Source: Tagaea sp. CACIAM 22H2 | GTDB taxonomy: Bacteria; Pseudomonadota; Alphaproteobacteria; CACIAM-22H2 | Direction: 5' to 3' | DNA length: 51,152 nucleotides | NCBI GenBank assembly: GCA_014444615.1 | Contig: PVXE01000032.1 | Location: 1 to 51,152 of the forward strand | Shown here: positions 41,524-50,224 of the stretch, one piece after another | Layout of the letters: every line of letters begins with the position of its first letter | Numbering within the stretch: the first letter of the stretch is position 1 | Translations under genes and position numbers: made by a program | Notes under the pieces: model-generated | Told to the model about the DNA's origin: nothing | What the model saw: only the letters and a program-made list of their open reading frames with translations | Database searches by the model: none

Positions 41524-43104
41524 TTACTTCCAGAAGGGTTTGCGGCGGCGGAATTCGTCCCAAACGCCCGGCAATTCGTCGAGATCGGACTTGATTCGGG
41601 CGGCGATCCAGCCCGTGACGATGCCGTCCGCGCGCGCCAGAACCTCCGGCGACAGATCTTTGGACGATTTGCCCAGCCGCGCGATCAACGCCTTGGCGAC
41701 GACCGCATCGTTGAGTGCGCCCAGATGTTCCTGCACCCCGGCCAGCGCGTCGAGATAGGCGCTTGCCGATTTCTTGGAATAGAGGCCGCGGAAAAACTCG
41801 GCCGCATAGCGCAGCTTCTTGCAGCGGATGCGAAGCTCATGGAGTTCGACCTCCTCCAGATCGCCAATCTGCTCGCCCAAGCTCTCGACCTTGCGATGGA
41901 GCTTTTTGAGCGTCGCGGCGGCGAATTCCTCGGCCGGCAGCAACGCCCAGCTGCCCATGCCTTCGCGCCAGTTCCCCTTCTCCCACCACGCCTCGACGTC
42001 GAGCAGCGCCTGGGTCAAACGCGGGCTCGCCAACGTCGCGCTCACATCGGCGTAGCTGCGTTTGCGCGCGCGATCGGCGGCAGCGGCCACATTGGCCAAG
42101 GCGGGATCGTCTTCGACATGTTCGGCCAGCGGCTTCAGCAATTCGCTGCGAAACACATCCCAATCGCGCGCTTGGCCGCAAGAGGACGCGATCCAGCGCA
42201 ATTCCTCCGACATCGCCTTGCGATCGTCTTCGGGCAGAACATCGCGGAACGCCGACAAGGCCGAGCGCAAGCGGCGCAGCGCGACGCGCAACTGATGCAC
42301 GCCGTCGACGAAAGGCTTGCCGCGCACGAGCGATTCATTCGCGCGCATATGCCGGAAGCACGCGCGGCCGATCAGCGCGAATGCCTCGGCCGTCGTCGTT
42401 TCGGGCGCCATTCGAATGGGGGTGGCGCGCACCGCCGGCGGGGTTTTCCCCGTGCCCTTCCTGTCGAGCAGCGCATAGCCGCGCTCGGCCTTCGTGCGCG
42501 CTTCGACGCTGGCGGGTACGATATCCGCGATATCGCGCGCGAGGCCGTAGAGATCGGCGGGATCGCCGTCCTTCAGTTCCAGTTCGACCTCCGCGATCGG
42601 CGCGCTGCCTTTGCCCGCCGAGATCTCGCCTTTGTCGAACGCCATTTCGATATCGGAAACGCCGTAGCGCACGCGCCACGCCTGGCGGTGGAAATCGGTC
42701 GTGAACAGCGGCGCCAAACCGGCTTGGACTTTGGCTTTACCCAATACCTTGCGCACGGTTTTGTCGCCGATTTCGGCGAGCCAGGCTTCGTCCAACACCG
42801 GCGTTTCGCCGACGATCTCGCGTTCCCATTCGCCGCGCGCGAGACCGGCGACTTCAGGGGCGGCCGCTGTTTTGACCGTCTGGATACGGCGGCGGCCGTC
42901 GCGGCGCACCCGCAATGCAAGCTCCGCTTCGGCCAAACGGCGATCCGCCGTATCGAAATAGGTGGTGACGTAGCGTTTGCGGATCGGCGTCTTTGAGCCG
43001 AAGAGCGCGGTCAAACGCGGCGCCCGAACCAATTTGGCAAAAGCTTCAGCCGGGACGGCGAGCTTCAGCTCGATCTCCGTCGCGTTTTTCGCTTCGCTCG
43101 ACAC
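41524..43104 (-). CDS. CYTH and CHAD domain protein
   Basis: 526 residues from a GTG with GAGGG 7 bp upstream. An N-terminal CYTH (triphosphate tunnel) domain occupies about 10-210 with EIELKLAVP as the ExExK motif and further charged strands (ELALRVRRDGRR, IAEVELELKDGD). A CHAD domain follows, about 245-510, rich in conserved His/Arg (VHQLRVALRRLRSALSAFRD, HELRIRCKKLRYAAEF). CYTH-CHAD proteins act on or bind inorganic polyphosphate/triphosphate; which reaction this one performs is not known. It stands alone between the cupredoxin gene and an AT-rich spacer. Confidence 0.93.
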   Translation of the reverse strand: MSSEAKNATEIELKLAVPAEAFAKLVRAPRLTALFGSKTPIRKRYVTTYFDTADRRLAEAELALRVRRDGRRRIQTVKTAAAPEVAGLARGEWEREIVGETPVLDEAWLAEIGDKTVRKVLGKAKVQAGLAPLFTTDFHRQAWRVRYGVSDIEMAFDKGEISAGKGSAPIAEVELELKDGDPADLYGLARDIADIVPASVEARTKAERGYALLDRKGTGKTPPAVRATPIRMAPETTTAEAFALIGRACFRHMRANESLVRGKPFVDGVHQLRVALRRLRSALSAFRDVLPEDDRKAMSEELRWIASSCGQARDWDVFRSELLKPLAEHVEDDPALANVAAAADRARKRSYADVSATLASPRLTQALLDVEAWWEKGNWREGMGSWALLPAEEFAAATLKKLHRKVESLGEQIGDLEEVELHELRIRCKKLRYAAEFFRGLYSKKSASAYLDALAGVQEHLGALNDAVVAKALIARLGKSSKDLSPEVLARADGIVTGWIAARIKSDLDELPGVWDEFRRRKPFWK

Positions 43105-43195
43105 TGCAGCGCCCTCGCTTCCCGGCGCGGCGAACCTTAGGGGGCGCTCCGGGGGGCGGCAACTGGCAAAGAATTACTCTTTAATGACACACAAA

Positions 43196-43229
43196 TTCCC
43201 CCTGTAATTATAAAGAATTACAGGGGGAA
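43196..43229. repeat. Perfect 14-bp inverted repeat in an AT-rich spacer
   Basis: TTCCCCCTGTAATT (43196-43209) and AATTACAGGGGGAA (43216-43229) form a perfect 14-bp stem around the 6-nt loop ATAAAG. It lies between the SDR stop and the CYTH-CHAD start, both read leftwards. In that direction it is followed by TTTGTGTGT rather than a clear T-run, so it may be a terminator for the SDR operon or an operator. GAATTAC occurs three times around it (43171, 43215, 43245). Confidence 0.7.
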
Positions 43230-43247
43230 GCCAAGCTAATACACGAA

Positions 43248-44027
43248 TTACAGCGTGCCGGGGAAGGCACCGCCATCGAGCAGGATATTCTGGCCGACGA
43301 TGTAGCCCGCATGGACGCTGCACAGGAAGGCGCAGGCGGCCCCGAACTCCTCCGCCGTACCGAAACGCTCGGCCGGATTGGCTTTGCGCCGCGCCTCGGC
43401 CACCTGCTCGATCGGCTGGCCGCTGGTCTTGGACGCGGCCGTGAACAGGGAGCGCAGACGATCCGTCTCGAACGGGCCGGGCAGCAAGCCGTTGATCGTG
43501 ACGTTGTGCTTGGCGACTTGGCGCGACAGCCCAGCGACGAAACCGGTCAGCCCCGTGCGCGCGCCGTTCGACAGGCCGAGCTGCGCGATCGGCGCCTTCA
43601 CCGCCCCCGACGTGATGTTGACGATGCGGCCGAATTTCCGCGCGATCATGCCGTCGATCGTCGCTTTGATCAGCATGATCGGCGTGATCATGTTGCCTTC
43701 GACCGCTTTGTGCCACACGGCTTCGTCCCATTCGCGGAAATCGCCGGCCGGCGGGCCGCCCGCATTGTTGATCAGAATGTCGGGATCGGGGCATGCGGCC
43801 AATAGTTTGGCGCGGCCTTCGGCGGTCGTCACATCGGCGGCGACGGCGGTGACCTTTACGCCGTACTTGGCGCGCAACTCGGCGGCCGTCGCTTCCAGCG
43901 CTTCGACGCCGCGCGCATTGATCGTCAGATCCACGCCCTCCGCCGCCAACGCGGCCGCACAGCCCTTGCCCAAGCCCTTCGAGCCCGCGCACACGATCGC
44001 CTTGCGGCCTTTCAAACCCAAATCCAT
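43248..44027 (-). CDS. SDR-family protein with atypical active site
   Basis: 259 residues from the ATG at 44027, which has a strong GGAGG. The Rossmann motif is IVCAGSKGLGKGC and NNAG is present (ILINNAGGPPAG). The catalytic Ser is in NITSGAVKAP, but the Tyr-xxx-Lys segment reads LGLSNGARTGLTGF, so neither residue is in its usual place. This matches a 3-oxoacyl-ACP-reductase-like SDR subgroup that I recall as lacking the classical tetrad. The reaction is unknown. It is the last gene of the DUF2066-pgsA-perM-hdaA-SDR unit, beginning 1 bp after hdaA ends. Confidence 0.9.
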   Translation of the reverse strand: MDLGLKGRKAIVCAGSKGLGKGCAAALAAEGVDLTINARGVEALEATAAELRAKYGVKVTAVAADVTTAEGRAKLLAACPDPDILINNAGGPPAGDFREWDEAVWHKAVEGNMITPIMLIKATIDGMIARKFGRIVNITSGAVKAPIAQLGLSNGARTGLTGFVAGLSRQVAKHNVTINGLLPGPFETDRLRSLFTAASKTSGQPIEQVAEARRKANPAERFGTAEEFGAACAFLCSVHAGYIVGQNILLDGGAFPGTL

Positions 44028-44028
44028 G

Positions 44029-44691
44029 TCATTCCTCCGGTGTTGTCGCGAAACCTTGCGCGGCGAGTACCGCGCGCGCAAGGGGAATGGAAATCGCGCG
44101 GCCTTGCGCCAAGGCAGCGCGGTCGAGCGCATCGCTGACCCGCAAGACCGCGCCCAGCGAGCGTTCGAGGCGGCGCGCCACGAAGCGCACCGTCTCGGGT
44201 GCCACGCGCAATTGGCGGTCGGCGAAATGTTTGACCAGAACGGCTTCGACCAGCGCGTCGTCCGGTGCGCCCAGGCCGACGGCAGGCAGCGCCTTCAAGC
44301 GCGAGGCGAGGTCGGGCAGCTTCACGTTCCAGCGCGCGGGCGGTACGCGCGCCGTTATCAGCAAATGCCCGCGCCGCTCGGCGATCATGTTCAGCAAATG
44401 GAAGAATGCGGTTTCGTCCGGCGCGTTTCGGTCGGCATCGTCGAGCAGCCATTCGCGCGACTCATCGAGTTCGCCGGCAATAGGTTTCGCCCCGCTGCGC
44501 GCACGCCACGCTTGGGCCAAATGCGTTTTGCCGCTGCCTTCGGGGCCATGTACGACCAAACCATAGCTCGGCCAGTCGGGCCATGAATCGAGCCAAGCGA
44601 CCGCCGCTTCGTTGGCCGGGGCGACGAGAAAGTCCTCGCGCCCCAAGGCCGGCCGATGCGGCAGGTTGAAAGCGAGCTGCGTCGGGCTCAT
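44029..44691 (-). CDS. hdaA: DnaA-related regulator HdaA
   Basis: 220 residues: a DnaA-type AAA+ domain without the DnaA DNA-binding domain. The N-terminal QLAFNL is a likely sliding-clamp-binding motif, Walker A is GPEGSGKTH, Walker B WLLDDADR, and a sensor-type RLERSLGAVLRVSDAL closes the domain. In Caulobacter-type bacteria HdaA with the clamp stimulates ATP hydrolysis by DnaA and prevents over-initiation. The ATG overlaps the AI-2E stop (ATGA). A longer reading upstream would overlap the neighbour and lacks family residues, so the shorter form is preferred. Confidence 0.92.
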   Translation of the reverse strand: MSPTQLAFNLPHRPALGREDFLVAPANEAAVAWLDSWPDWPSYGLVVHGPEGSGKTHLAQAWRARSGAKPIAGELDESREWLLDDADRNAPDETAFFHLLNMIAERRGHLLITARVPPARWNVKLPDLASRLKALPAVGLGAPDDALVEAVLVKHFADRQLRVAPETVRFVARRLERSLGAVLRVSDALDRAALAQGRAISIPLARAVLAAQGFATTPEE

Positions 44692-45767
44692 CGCCCCCGG
44701 CCAAGATAGAGCGACGAGCCGAGATAGCGTTTGAGCCCATAGCGCAGCAGCACGCCGATGGCGGCGGCGATGGGCACGGCGAGCAGCACGCCCGTGAAGC
44801 CGAACAGCGAAGCGCCCGCCAGGATCGCGAGGATCATCCACACCGGATGCAGGCCGACGCGATCGCCGACCAGATTGGGGGTCAGCACGCTGCCTTCAAG
44901 CAATTGCCCGGCGACGTAGACGCCTGCGACGATCGCGACACCGACCCAATCGCCGAACTGGAAGAACGCGATGGCGAGGCCGGTGACCGTGCCGACGGTG
45001 ACGCCGACGAACGGAATGAAGCCCAGCAGCCCGGTCATCAAGCCGACCAGCAGGCCGTAATTGAGGCCGGCAAGCGTCAGGCCGACGCCGTAGAAAATGC
45101 CCAGGCACACGCATACCAGCGCCTGGCCGCGCAAGAAGCCCGCGAGCCGTTCGTCGATTTCGCTGGCCACGCCGCGCAGATCGCTCGCGTGATCGCGCGG
45201 CAGCCACGTATCGATCCGCGCCACGACCTTGTTCCAATCGCGGATCAGATAGAACGAAACGACCGGCGTGATTAGCAGCAGCGAGATCAGATTGACGATG
45301 GCGATACCGCTGGTGAGCACGCCGACGGCGGCACTTGCGAGGAAGGACAGAACTTGGCGCGCCGTGTCGCCCGCCCCGCGCAATTGCTGCGGATCGGCGT
45401 GGCCGATCTGGGCGAAGATCTCCTCGAGATAGGGACGCGCCCATTCGATGCCGTGGCGGATGACGACGGCGAGCCGCTCGGCAAGCCCGAAGATCTGCGT
45501 TTGCAGCACCGGCGCGAGAAGCGTCAGCGTGACGCCGACGGCGATAAAGAAGATCGCCGTCGCGATCGCCGCCCCGTATGTGCGCGGGACGCCGGCCTTC
45601 TCCGCCCGGTCGACGACGGGATCGAGCAGATAGGCGACCCCCGCCCCGACCAGGAAAGGCAGCAGCACGGCCGACAGCGCGTAGACCGCAAGGCCAAGCG
45701 CGCCGAGGATCAACAGCCACGCGACGAAACGGCCCCAAGGAAAAACCGGCGAAGGTTCGGCGGTCAT
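44688..45767 (-). CDS. AI-2E/PerM-family membrane transporter
   Basis: 359 residues with about eight hydrophobic segments. The family includes E. coli TqsA (autoinducer-2 export) and PerM; most members have no known substrate. Typical features are LAVYALSAVLLPFLVGAGVA, LLDPVVDRAEKAGVPRTYG and the C-terminal LIAPILLFL-like helices ending NLVGDRVGLHPVWMILAILA. The ATG overlaps the stop of the CDP-alcohol phosphatidyltransferase, and its end overlaps hdaA. This order (DUF2066, phosphatidyltransferase, PerM, HdaA) is a known alphaproteobacterial arrangement. Confidence 0.9.
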   Translation of the reverse strand: MTAEPSPVFPWGRFVAWLLILGALGLAVYALSAVLLPFLVGAGVAYLLDPVVDRAEKAGVPRTYGAAIATAIFFIAVGVTLTLLAPVLQTQIFGLAERLAVVIRHGIEWARPYLEEIFAQIGHADPQQLRGAGDTARQVLSFLASAAVGVLTSGIAIVNLISLLLITPVVSFYLIRDWNKVVARIDTWLPRDHASDLRGVASEIDERLAGFLRGQALVCVCLGIFYGVGLTLAGLNYGLLVGLMTGLLGFIPFVGVTVGTVTGLAIAFFQFGDWVGVAIVAGVYVAGQLLEGSVLTPNLVGDRVGLHPVWMILAILAGASLFGFTGVLLAVPIAAAIGVLLRYGLKRYLGSSLYLGRGR

Positions 45768-46315
45768 GACGGCTCTTCCTCCTGCGCGCTCATGATGCGC
45801 GTCCATCGCACAAGATAGGCGATGCCCGACGCGAAAGTCGTGATCCCGGCGAGGGCAACTAACAGCCAGATCGGCGTGTCGAGTTCCAGCCCCAAGCCCA
45901 ATTTCGCCAGCACGGCGGCGGCGAGCGCGATCTGCACCGTGGTGTTGAGCTTGCTCACGAACATCGGGTCCGCCTTGAACGTGCCGGTGATCACGACGGC
46001 TACAAGCGCTCCGCCAATGATCAACAGGTCGCGGAACACCACCATGATCGCCAGCCAAACGGGAATATGCCCGATCCAGCCCAAAACGACGAATACCGAA
46101 ACCAGCAGCGCCTTATCGGCCAGCGGATCGAGATAGGAGCCGAGTTCGGTTTCCCAGCCGAAACGCTTGGCAAGGAAACCGTCGACCGCGTCGGTCAACC
46201 CGGCGGCGACGAACAGCCAGAAGGCCGGCGTGAAATGCTGGTCGAGCATGAGCCAGACGGCGACGGGCACGGCCATCAGGCGGCAGAACGACAGAATGTT
46301 GGGAAGATTGATCAA
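45764..46315 (-). CDS. CDP-alcohol phosphatidyltransferase (PgsA-like)
   Basis: 183 residues, about five membrane helices. The CDP-alcohol motif is GLTDAVDGFLAKRF followed by LGSYLDPLADKALL, giving DG-x2-A-x-R...G-x3-D-x3-D, all intact. PgsA makes phosphatidylglycerol phosphate; a CDP-glycerol-type acceptor is expected here. It is preceded by DUF2066 with a 10 bp gap and followed by the PerM gene with an ATGA overlap. Cardiolipin synthase-type activity is the alternative; the chain and motif spacing fit PgsA better. Confidence 0.88.
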   Translation of the reverse strand: MINLPNILSFCRLMAVPVAVWLMLDQHFTPAFWLFVAAGLTDAVDGFLAKRFGWETELGSYLDPLADKALLVSVFVVLGWIGHIPVWLAIMVVFRDLLIIGGALVAVVITGTFKADPMFVSKLNTTVQIALAAAVLAKLGLGLELDTPIWLLVALAGITTFASGIAYLVRWTRIMSAQEEEPS

Positions 46316-46325
46316 GCGTGGTCCG

Positions 46326-47432
46326 TCAGCGTGCGCCTTGTCCCGCGATGGCGATCACCCACGCTTCGCCGTCGGCGGCGAGCGTCAAGTCGCGCTGTGC
46401 CATCGCGGCACGTAAGGTTTCGACCGCGCCGTCGTAGTCGACATCGGCGATCAAACCGCCGCGCCCCATCGCCAGCACGTCGATACTGCGAACGGCCGCG
46501 ACCTCCGACAGGCGCGCGCGCACGGCGACCCAGTCGCGCACGTCTTCCGCGCGGATCTGAACGCGCAGCGTGCCGCCCTGCCCGGCCCCGGTGCCGACCA
46601 GCACTTCCTGCTTCCAGCGTTCCTCGATTTCGTTTGCGGCCTCTTGCGCCAGCCGCCGATAGGCCGCTTCGAGATCCTCGCCCGGCTTCAGCGTCTCGAT
46701 TTTCTGCCAGCTTTGATCCTGCGCGCGCGCGCCGACGCGATCGAAAGTCACGACCGCCAGCGTCTGGCCTTCGATCGTATCGACCTGAACGCGCACAACG
46801 ATGGCACCCTGCGCCTGATAGACTTCGGCCAAGCGGCGCAACGCGGCCGCATCGCCCGCATCTGCTTGGGCCGCATCGAGGGTCGCGATATCCTCCAGGC
46901 TGCCTTCGGGCACGCGGCGCGGCTGCAACCCGTCATCGACGCCCAGGGCCACCCAAGCGCGCTTCCAGAAGTTTTCTTCCTCCCATAATTTGGGAATGCC
47001 GTTGTCGATCAACAGCGGCACGATCAGCACGGCGCGCGCGCGGGTTTCGGCGTAGGCGATCTCGCGGGTACGGAAAAGACTGCGCACCCGCTCCGCCTCG
47101 AAGCGATAGGCCACGCGCCCGATCCAGCGATTGCCGGTCGCGCGCTCGGCCTCGATTTCGTAGCTTTCCAGCAATTCGGCGATCTGCGGTGCGGGCAAGG
47201 CCGCGAGATTGCCGCGCCCCGCGGCGGGCACAAGGCGTTCGACAAGCCGCCGCCACGCCAGGCGCTGGCCTTCGGTCACGCCTTGGTCGCGCGCCTGGGG
47301 GGCGCTCGGCGCGGTCCGGTCGATTTCCACGCCGCGCACGGTGAACACGCCGTCGGCCGCGCGTTGGGCCTGAACCGGCGGAGTCGCCGCCAACGCCACC
47401 AAAACCGCCAGCAGGAGGGCCCGCAGCGCCAT
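46326..47432 (-). CDS. Secreted DUF2066-domain protein
   Basis: 368 residues from the ATG at 47432; an in-frame TTG five codons earlier is less likely. A signal peptide ([22 protein letters not shown]) predicts export. DUF2066 follows, with [31 protein letters not shown] and [20 protein letters not shown] as the recognisable core. The function is unknown. The gene is divergent from purM with an 85 bp spacer and heads the overlapping unit that includes HdaA. Its end is 10 bp ahead of the phosphatidyltransferase start. Confidence 0.88.
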   Translation of the reverse strand: MALRALLLAVLVALAATPPVQAQRAADGVFTVRGVEIDRTAPSAPQARDQGVTEGQRLAWRRLVERLVPAAGRGNLAALPAPQIAELLESYEIEAERATGNRWIGRVAYRFEAERVRSLFRTREIAYAETRARAVLIVPLLIDNGIPKLWEEENFWKRAWVALGVDDGLQPRRVPEGSLEDIATLDAAQADAGDAAALRRLAEVYQAQGAIVVRVQVDTIEGQTLAVVTFDRVGARAQDQSWQKIETLKPGEDLEAAYRRLAQEAANEIEERWKQEVLVGTGAGQGGTLRVQIRAEDVRDWVAVRARLSEVAAVRSIDVLAMGRGGLIADVDYDGAVETLRAAMAQRDLTLAADGEAWVIAIAGQGAR

Positions 47433-47517
47433 CCCAACCCTTTCCAAAACCGATATTTTTCCGGCCCTGTTACGGGCGGCACCGGGGTGTTATAGCCGGT
47501 CCCGCAAAGGGGCGACA

Positions 47518-48579
47518 ATGACCACGAACCGCTACTCCGAAGCCGGCGTCGATATCGATGCGGGCGAAGCACTTGTCGAAGCGATCAAGCCACTGGCCAA
47601 ATCCACCCGCCGGCCGGGTTCCGAAGCCGGATTGGGCGGTTTCGGGGCGCTATTCGACCTGAAAGCCGCCGGTTTCAAGGACCCGATCCTGGTCGCCACG
47701 ACCGACGGCGTCGGCACGAAGCTGAAAATCGCGATCGAAAGCGGTCAGCACGACACGGTCGGGATCGATCTCGTCGCCATGTGCGTCAACGATCTGGTCG
47801 TTCAGGGCGCCGAGCCGCTGCTGTTTCTCGACTATTACGCGACCGGCAAGCTCGACGTCGCCGCCGGTACCGCGATCGTCAAAGGCATCGCGGAAGGCTG
47901 CCGCCAAGCGGGTTGCGCTTTGGTCGGCGGCGAAACCGCCGAAATGCCCGGCATGTATTCGAGCGGCGATTACGACCTAGCCGGTTTCTCGATTGGTGCC
48001 ATGGAACGCGGGGCCGGCATCGACGGCTCGACCGTGAAGGCCGGCGATGCGGTGATCGGCCTCGCCTCGACCGGCGTGCATTCGAACGGTTTCTCGCTGG
48101 TGCGCCGCGTCGTCGCGGCGGCCGAACTCGCCTGGGATGCGCCCGCCCCCTTCGCGAACGATACGCTCGCGCGCGCCCTGCTGACGCCCACGCGCGTCTA
48201 TGTAAAATCCTGCATCAAGCTCGTCCGCGCGGGCCACGCCAAGGCGCTCGCCCATATCACCGGCGGCGGTTTGGTCGAGAACGTGCCGCGCGTCATCCCC
48301 GACGGGGTGCAGGTGCAGATCGATGCGCGCAGCTGGACGCTGCCGCCGGTCTTCGGTTGGCTCGCCCGCGCTGGCAAAGTTTCGGCGGCCGAGATGGTGC
48401 GCGTGTTCAATTGCGGCGTGGGCATGGTCATGATCGTCGATCCCGCGCATAAGGACGCCGCGCTGAAGCTGGCGCGCGAACACGGCGAAACGGCGTTCGA
48501 GATCGGCGTGGTCGCCGATAAGCCGTCGGCCGATGCGCCGGGTTGCGTCGTCGCCAATCTCGATAGCTGGAAGCTCTGA
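47518..48579 (+). CDS. purM: Phosphoribosylformylglycinamidine cyclo-ligase
   Basis: 353 residues, standard length. PurM makes AIR from FGAM and ATP in purine synthesis. Family motifs are [34 protein letters not shown] and [20 protein letters not shown], with [16 protein letters not shown] near the C-terminus. The upstream spacer has a TTATAG box near 47492 that may serve as the -10. purN follows 5 bp after the stop, the usual purMN pair. Confidence 0.97.
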   Translation: MTTNRYSEAGVDIDAGEALVEAIKPLAKSTRRPGSEAGLGGFGALFDLKAAGFKDPILVATTDGVGTKLKIAIESGQHDTVGIDLVAMCVNDLVVQGAEPLLFLDYYATGKLDVAAGTAIVKGIAEGCRQAGCALVGGETAEMPGMYSSGDYDLAGFSIGAMERGAGIDGSTVKAGDAVIGLASTGVHSNGFSLVRRVVAAAELAWDAPAPFANDTLARALLTPTRVYVKSCIKLVRAGHAKALAHITGGGLVENVPRVIPDGVQVQIDARSWTLPPVFGWLARAGKVSAAEMVRVFNCGVGMVMIVDPAHKDAALKLAREHGETAFEIGVVADKPSADAPGCVVANLDSWKL

Positions 48580-48584
48580 CGCGC

Positions 48585-49211
48585 ATGAAACGCGTGCGGA
48601 CAGCCGTGCTGATTTCCGGGCGCGGCTCCAACATGAAGGCGCTGCTCGACGCGGCGAAGGACCCGGCCTATCCGGCCGAGATCGTGTTGGTCGTGGCGAA
48701 CGTGCCCGGTGCGGGCGGTCTCGATATCGCGCGCGCGGCCGGTATCGATACCGCGACGATCGACCATCGCGGCAAGGGCGGGCGCGAAGCCTTCGAGCGC
48801 GAGTTGCACGCGCGCCTGCTGGAAGCGGGCACCGAACTCGTCTGCCTTGCCGGGTTCATGCGGCTTCTCACGCCGTTCTTCGTCGATGCGTGGGCCGGCA
48901 AGATGCTGAACATCCACCCATCGCTGTTGCCCGCCTTCCCCGGCCTCGACACCCATCAACGCGCGCTCGACGCCGGGGTAAAATTCGGCGGCTGCACGGT
49001 GCATTTCGTGACCAGCGAAATGGATGTGGGCCCGATCGTCGCCCAGGCGGCCGTACCCATCCTGCCGGGCGACGACGCCCCTACCCTCGCCGCCCGCGTC
49101 TTGATCGCCGAACACAAGCTCTACCCGGCCGCTTTGGCCGCCGTGGCGTCGGGCAAGGCGCCTCAGCCTGGCGCCGGGGCCCTCCCGACGGTCTATAACC
49201 CGCCTCTTTGA
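48585..49211 (+). CDS. purN: Phosphoribosylglycinamide formyltransferase
   Basis: 208 residues. PurN transfers a formyl group from 10-formyl-THF to GAR. Visible motifs are VLISGRGSNMKALLDA (phosphate loop), the LAGFMRLL segment and INIHPSLLPAFPGLDTHQ-like core with the catalytic His, and Asp in SEMDVGPIVAQ. It follows purM on the same transcript. A promoter for the next small gene overlaps its stop. Length and order are normal. Confidence 0.96.
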   Translation: MKRVRTAVLISGRGSNMKALLDAAKDPAYPAEIVLVVANVPGAGGLDIARAAGIDTATIDHRGKGGREAFERELHARLLEAGTELVCLAGFMRLLTPFFVDAWAGKMLNIHPSLLPAFPGLDTHQRALDAGVKFGGCTVHFVTSEMDVGPIVAQAAVPILPGDDAPTLAARVLIAEHKLYPAALAAVASGKAPQPGAGALPTVYNPPL

Positions 49212-49235
49212 CGAAAACCCAAGCTCGGCTATGTT
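49208..49235 (+). promoter_or_regulatory. Predicted promoter of the small oxidase subunit gene
   Basis: TTGACG (49208-49213) and TATGTT (49230-49235) lie 16 bp apart, overlapping the purN stop codon. The expected start is about 25 bp ahead of the small gene's ATG at 49266. A terminator follows the gene, so it probably has its own short transcript. Confidence 0.45.
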
Positions 49236-49265
49236 CCGGGCGGAATTCACGAAACGGAGTCAGCT

Positions 49266-49433
49266 ATGGCCGCCGCCCCGCAAGAGAACGACCCGAACTT
49301 CAAGCACGACATGACGCCGCATCTAGAAACTTGGGCGAATTTCAATTCGCTCGCCAAGTGGACGCTCGGCCTGACCGTGCTGCTGCTGATCCTGATGTGG
49401 GCCTTCCTGGTTCCGCACGGCAAGCCCGTCTGA
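49266..49433 (+). CDS. aa3-type cytochrome c oxidase subunit IV (small)
   Basis: 55 residues, easily missed because of its size. The N-terminus (PNFKHDMTPHLETWANFNSL) and the single membrane helix (LGLTVLLLILMWAFL) match the bacterial aa3 oxidase subunit IV family (COX4_pro_2). It is a small accessory subunit of cytochrome c oxidase in the inner membrane; it is often not encoded near the ctaC/D/E genes, as here. GGAG lies about 9 bp before the ATG. A promoter precedes it and a strong hairpin terminator follows, so it is expressed alone. Confidence 0.9.
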   Translation: MAAAPQENDPNFKHDMTPHLETWANFNSLAKWTLGLTVLLLILMWAFLVPHGKPV

Positions 49434-49444
49434 GCTTCCGTCGC

Positions 49445-50212
49445 GTGTATTGCGCGACGTGGAAGGGCCGCCTCCTCGGGGCGGCCCTTTGTCTTTTAAG
49501 CGCCGGTGCCGCCGCCCAAACGCCGCCGCCGGCGATCGAATTCGATCCGTCCAACGCGTCACTGGCCGAATGGTTCGGCCGCGTGGCGCTGCAATCGGAA
49601 AACCGCCAAGGCATCGAACGGCCGATCGTCAAATGGACCGCGCCGATCCGGATCGGCGTTGTCGGCGACCGCGTGCCGGTTTTCCGGCCCTTCGTCGAGC
49701 GGCACATTGAACTATTGCGCCGAATTACCGGCCACGACATTCAAGTCATCACGGCCGGTCAGGCGAATTTCGTCGTCGTGTTCGCGCCCGACATTTTCGC
49801 CCAGCCGCAAGGCAATGTGCGCAACGCCATGCGCGCGATGATGGGCGGCGACGACGCGGCGCTGGAAGCCTTCATCGCCGGCCAGCCGCGCACCGCGAAT
49901 TGCTATTTCAATGTTCGCGGCGGCGGCCAGGGGATCATTGGCGCGCTGGCGGTCATCCCGTCGCAGCGCGATCCGTCGACCGCGTGGCGCTGCATCGTCG
50001 AGGAAATCACCCAGTCGCTGGGACTGTTCAACGACAGCGAACTCAACACATATTCGATCTTCAACGACCGCACGCCCTATGTGGACCTGACGCCGCCGGA
50101 CGAGACGATGTTGAAGCTGCTCTACGACCCGCGGATGCGGGCCGGAACGCCGCCCGCCGAAGCGAAGGCGCTGGCGCGGCGGATTTTGGACGAATGGCGG
50201 CCGGGGCGCTGA
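49445..50212 (+). CDS. Secreted DUF2927-domain protein
   Basis: 255 residues from a GTG at 49445, the only start that leaves a signal peptide (TWKGRLLGAALCLLSAGAAA). DUF2927 proteins have unknown function, with conserved cysteines in ANCYFNVRGG and AWRCIVEEITQSLGLFND, the latter resembling a zinc-binding HExxH-less lineage of metalloprotease-like proteins. LYDPRMRAGTPPAEA near the end is also typical. No clear Shine-Dalgarno precedes the GTG. The coding region for the signal peptide contains the terminator hairpin of the preceding oxidase gene, so read-through or a promoter beyond it is needed for expression. Confidence 0.78.
   Translation: MYCATWKGRLLGAALCLLSAGAAAQTPPPAIEFDPSNASLAEWFGRVALQSENRQGIERPIVKWTAPIRIGVVGDRVPVFRPFVERHIELLRRITGHDIQVITAGQANFVVVFAPDIFAQPQGNVRNAMRAMMGGDDAALEAFIAGQPRTANCYFNVRGGGQGIIGALAVIPSQRDPSTAWRCIVEEITQSLGLFNDSELNTYSIFNDRTPYVDLTPPDETMLKLLYDPRMRAGTPPAEAKALARRILDEWRPGR
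49463..49497 (+). terminator. Hairpin terminator of the small oxidase gene, inside the DUF2927 signal-peptide region
   Basis: AAGGGCCGCC (49463-49472) pairs perfectly with GGCGGCCCTT (49480-49489) around a 7-nt loop, followed by TGTCTTTT. It lies 29 bp after the small gene's stop. It also falls inside the proposed DUF2927 reading frame. Confidence 0.75.
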
Positions 50213-50224
50213 AGCGCCCGCCAA

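Noticed and set aside
41146..42996. A 616-residue plus-strand reading frame opposite CYTH-CHAD
   Set aside because: Antisense to a clear two-domain gene; no domain of its own.
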